In this document: one piece after another, positions 61,620 through 64,000 of the stretch
How the letters are laid out: each line of letters starts with the position of its first letter
How positions within the stretch are numbered: the stretch's first letter is position 1
Source of the DNA: Glycocaulis profundi
GTDB taxonomy: Bacteria > Pseudomonadota > Alphaproteobacteria > Caulobacterales > Maricaulaceae
Direction: 5' to 3'
Assembly (NCBI GenBank): GCA_007050995.1
Contig: VJOU01000001.1
Location: 1 to 64,000, forward strand
Length of the DNA: 64,000 nt
Position numbers and translations under genes: made by a program
Notes under the pieces: generated by a model
The model's input: only the letters and a program-made list of their open reading frames with translations
Database searches by the model: none
Told to the model about the DNA's origin: nothing

Positions 61620-64000
61620 ATGGCCAAGAGCTTGAGAGCATGGAGTGCGTTTGGCGTGTCCGCCGCCGCGCTCGCGTCGGCATCGGCGCACGCGACACAC
61701 AATCAAACCCAGGACGAGACGGAGACTCAGCCCGCCGAGGCCGAGCGCGAAATCATCGTGGTGACCGGCTCGAACATCGCGGGCGCGTCCGATTCCGGCG
61801 CCATCGCGGTCTCTGTATTCGGAACCGAGCAGATCGAGGCGCTGGGCGAAAGCTCGGCGGGCGAAATCCTCGCCGCCATCCCCCAGGCCGGGGCCTTTCA
61901 GATCAATGACAGCGCCGACGGACCCAACGACGCGCGCGGCGACGTGGCCACGGTCAATCTTCGCGGGCTCGGCACGGGCAACACGCTCGTCCTGCTGAAC
62001 GGCCGGCGCATGGCGGCCCATGCGATCAACCAGGACGTCGGCGGCGTGCCGCGTCAGATCACCAACGTCAACGCCTTCCCGGTCGCAGCGATCAACCGGA
62101 TCGAGGTCCTGCGCGACGGCGCCTCGGCGCTTTACGGCGCGGACGCGACCGCCGGGGTGGTGAACACCATCCTGAGCGCCTCGCTGGAGGGCAACCGCCT
62201 GACCTACCGCCAGAGCTGGCTGGAGGGCACGGAATCCGGCGACCGGCAGATCGACTTCGCGTCGGGCACCGCGTTCAACAACGGGCGCACGCGGGTGCTG
62301 TTCGTGGGTTCGTACTACGAGCGCGACGGCCTGTTCGCCAGCGAGCTGGGCGAGCAGTTCTCCACCACCGACAAGCGCGGGCTGCTGGGCGATTCCCCCT
62401 TCGCCACCGAAGGCACGCGCTACCGCCTGACCAGCGCCATCTCGCCCTTCGGTCAGTTCCGGGTCGGCGGCATCAACGACGAAGGCGCCTGGGACGGTCG
62501 GCGGGTCACCCAGGGCGGCACGAACATGACCAATGCCGGCGGGGTGTTCTCCATCCAGCCGTGCGGATTCGCCAACACCCGCTACGAGATCGGCGAAGTG
62601 GCCAGTGAAGGCTGCATGGGCGTGCGCGATTCCACCGTCAACTCCGCCTTCTGGTACGACTTCAACCGGATGCAGCCCAACAACGCGCTGGGCGAAGGCG
62701 TGGACATCGCCATCGACGAGGATCAGGCCCGCGGCCGCCAGTTCATCTCCGAACTGGTCCGCTACAACGCCTATGGCCTGGTCGAGCACCAGTTCGACAA
62801 CGGCGTCGAGGCGTTCGGCGAGTTCCTCTATTACCGCGCCGAAACCGACTCCAGCCGGGCGCCGCAGCCCATGGATTCGGGGCTCGCCTACTTGGTGGTG
62901 CCCAAGGAGAACTACTGGAACCCCTTCGGGCCGATCGGCTCGCCTAACCGCATTCCGGGCATCGACGCGCCCGCGGAGGGTCTGGACGTTCTGATCGAGC
63001 GCTGGCGCCCGACCGAGCTGGGCAACCGCTTCATCCGCACCGAAACCGACACCTTCCGCCTGATGGGCGGGCTGCGGGGCGACGCCGCGGGCTGGGACTG
63101 GGAAGGCGCGTTCGGCTACAGCGCCAACCGGGCGGAGGATCTGGAAGGCAACCGGATTTCCAAAACCCTGCTCGAGGCTGAGCTGGCCCGCGACACGCCC
63201 GACGCGATCAATCCCTTCGGCGGGCCCAACGCGAACACCGAAGAGCAGTGGAGCCGGGTGCGCATCTCCTCGACCAACGTGGGCACGACCACTCTGGCCA
63301 CGGCGGATTTCCGCGTCTCCCGGCCGGATCTGTTCACCAACTGGGCCGGGCAGGTGGGCGCGTCCTTCTCCGCCGACTGGCGACGTGAATCCTATGAAGA
63401 AGATCGTGACGAGCGTCTGGACGGCACCATCATCTTCGACGACTCCACCGTCAGCGGCATCTCCGACGTTGTGGGGGTGAGCCCGACCTCGGACTCCTCG
63501 GCCAGCCGCAACGTGTTCGCCGCCTCCGGCGAGGTTCTGGTGCCTCTGCGCGCAGGAGACGGCTCGGGCCTGTTCTTCAACGAGATCAACCTGCAGCTGG
63601 CCGCCCGCGGCGAGTATTTCGACGACATCGAGACCGGCACGATCAAGCCCAAGATCGCGGTGTCGTGGTTCCCGGTGGAAAACATCAACTTCCGGGCCGC
63701 GTATTCGCAGGGCTTCCGCGCGCCCAACCTGGTCCAGCTCTACCGCGGCGACATCAGCCGGCTGACCCTGGGCAACCGGGACTTCTACCGGGCGGACGTG
63801 ATCGACGACCCGCTGTCGACGGGCAACGCCTACATGGCCCAGATCCGGCGGGCCAATCCCGATCTGAACAACGAGGACACCGAGACCTACGTGGTCGGCA
63901 TGAACGCCGACCTGCGCGACCTGTTCCAGGCGAGCTGGCTCACCTCGTTCAATGTCGGGGTCGATTACTGGCGCTTCGAGCAGACCGGCGTGATCGACAC
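61620..64000 (+). CDS. TonB-dependent receptor, 3' end outside the window
   Basis: An open frame of 793 codons to the window edge. A GAGGGAGGA ribosome binding site precedes ATG 61620. The signal segment AFGVSAAALASASAHA is followed by the TonB box EREIIVVTGSNI and a plug with TVNLRGLGTGNTLVLLNGRR and VLRDGASALYGADATAGVVN. The barrel includes FRAAYSQGFRAPNLVQLYRG. It resembles the large outer-membrane receptors of the Caulobacterales and Sphingomonadales; substrate unknown. It is divergent from the tandem-TetR gene. Confidence 0.9.
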   Translation, partial: MAKSLRAWSAFGVSAAALASASAHATHNQTQDETETQPAEAEREIIVVTGSNIAGASDSGAIAVSVFGTEQIEALGESSAGEILAAIPQAGAFQINDSADGPNDARGDVATVNLRGLGTGNTLVLLNGRRMAAHAINQDVGGVPRQITNVNAFPVAAINRIEVLRDGASALYGADATAGVVNTILSASLEGNRLTYRQSWLEGTESGDRQIDFASGTAFNNGRTRVLFVGSYYERDGLFASELGEQFSTTDKRGLLGDSPFATEGTRYRLTSAISPFGQFRVGGINDEGAWDGRRVTQGGTNMTNAGGVFSIQPCGFANTRYEIGEVASEGCMGVRDSTVNSAFWYDFNRMQPNNALGEGVDIAIDEDQARGRQFISELVRYNAYGLVEHQFDNGVEAFGEFLYYRAETDSSRAPQPMDSGLAYLVVPKENYWNPFGPIGSPNRIPGIDAPAEGLDVLIERWRPTELGNRFIRTETDTFRLMGGLRGDAAGWDWEGAFGYSANRAEDLEGNRISKTLLEAELARDTPDAINPFGGPNANTEEQWSRVRISSTNVGTTTLATADFRVSRPDLFTNWAGQVGASFSADWRRESYEEDRDERLDGTIIFDDSTVSGISDVVGVSPTSDSSASRNVFAASGEVLVPLRAGDGSGLFFNEINLQLAARGEYFDDIETGTIKPKIAVSWFPVENINFRAAYSQGFRAPNLVQLYRGDISRLTLGNRDFYRADVIDDPLSTGNAYMAQIRRANPDLNNEDTETYVVGMNADLRDLFQASWLTSFNVGVDYWRFEQTGVID

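Noticed and set aside
61569-62789. A 406-codon minus-strand frame opposite the second TonB receptor
   Set aside because: Shadow of the receptor gene: the plus frame shows a clear signal peptide, TonB box and plug motifs, the minus frame shows none.

Overview
The window is about 64 kb of very GC-rich, densely packed chromosomal DNA. Stop and start codons overlap again and again (ATGA, GTGA, TGATG). Housekeeping content points to an alphaproteobacterium, probably of the Caulobacterales/Maricaulales type: zapE-mdh, divergent hemC and tsaD, hemC-hemD-Mic60-HemY, tsaD-gpsA, and many TonB-dependent receptors and short-chain dehydrogenases. I cannot name a genus. I see no phage, transposase, integrase, CRISPR array or rRNA. 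There is one tRNA gene, tRNA-Ala(CGC).

Region by region. 1-3.9 kb: an intergenic stretch with an alphaproteobacterial-type palindrome, then asd, mdh (with a clear terminator) and zapE, all on the minus strand. 3.98-6.17 kb: four tandem paralogous small membrane proteins, each overlapping the next by ATGA. 6.2-12.8 kb: thioesterase, iron alcohol dehydrogenase, pterin dehydratase, small secreted or membrane proteins, a MipA-like porin, tRNA-Ala, yggT, folD and a lone receiver protein. 12.8-16.3 kb: glpK divergent from a monoacylglycerol-lipase-like gene and a second lipase/esterase. 16.3-25.2 kb: a six-gene acyl-CoA operon (SDR, carboxylase beta, acyl-CoA dehydrogenase, carboxylase alpha, BKACE/DUF849, acyl-CoA ligase) divergent from a MerR regulator, with a palindromic operator between them. 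Gene order matches the acyclic-terpene (atu) pathway more than leucine degradation. 25.2-31.2 kb: SMP-30-like protein, kynU-kynB-SDR and an S9 peptidase. 31-38.9 kb: two DUF465 genes, ubiX, a TPR lipoprotein-like gene, an SDR, a creatininase-family gene, acs, a low-molecular-weight phosphatase and a uridine-kinase-like gene. 38.9-46.4 kb: HemY-Mic60-hemD-hemC, then tsaD-gpsA-YciI-Rieske. 46.4-48.3 kb: a glutaredoxin-MauE fusion, a CueR-type regulator and a GST, preceded by a near-textbook CueR operator. 48.3-51.2 kb: cysD-cysNC.

The most notable locus is 51.4-61.5 kb. A TonB-dependent receptor with heme-receptor motifs is followed, in a fully coupled operon, by a 1576-residue membrane-anchored CobN-like chelatase, a polytopic membrane protein, a TolQ/ExbB-like proton channel and a DUF2149 protein. 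This is the layout of the hmuRSTUV part of the Bacteroidetes hmuYRSTUV heme locus, here in an apparent alphaproteobacterium and without HmuY. Upstream lies a single-chain regulator with two TetR domains. Between it and the receptor sit two directly abutting 18-bp palindromic operators. A second, large TonB-dependent receptor is divergent from the regulator and runs off the right edge of the window.

All family calls were made by reading protein motifs and gene order. No database search was possible.
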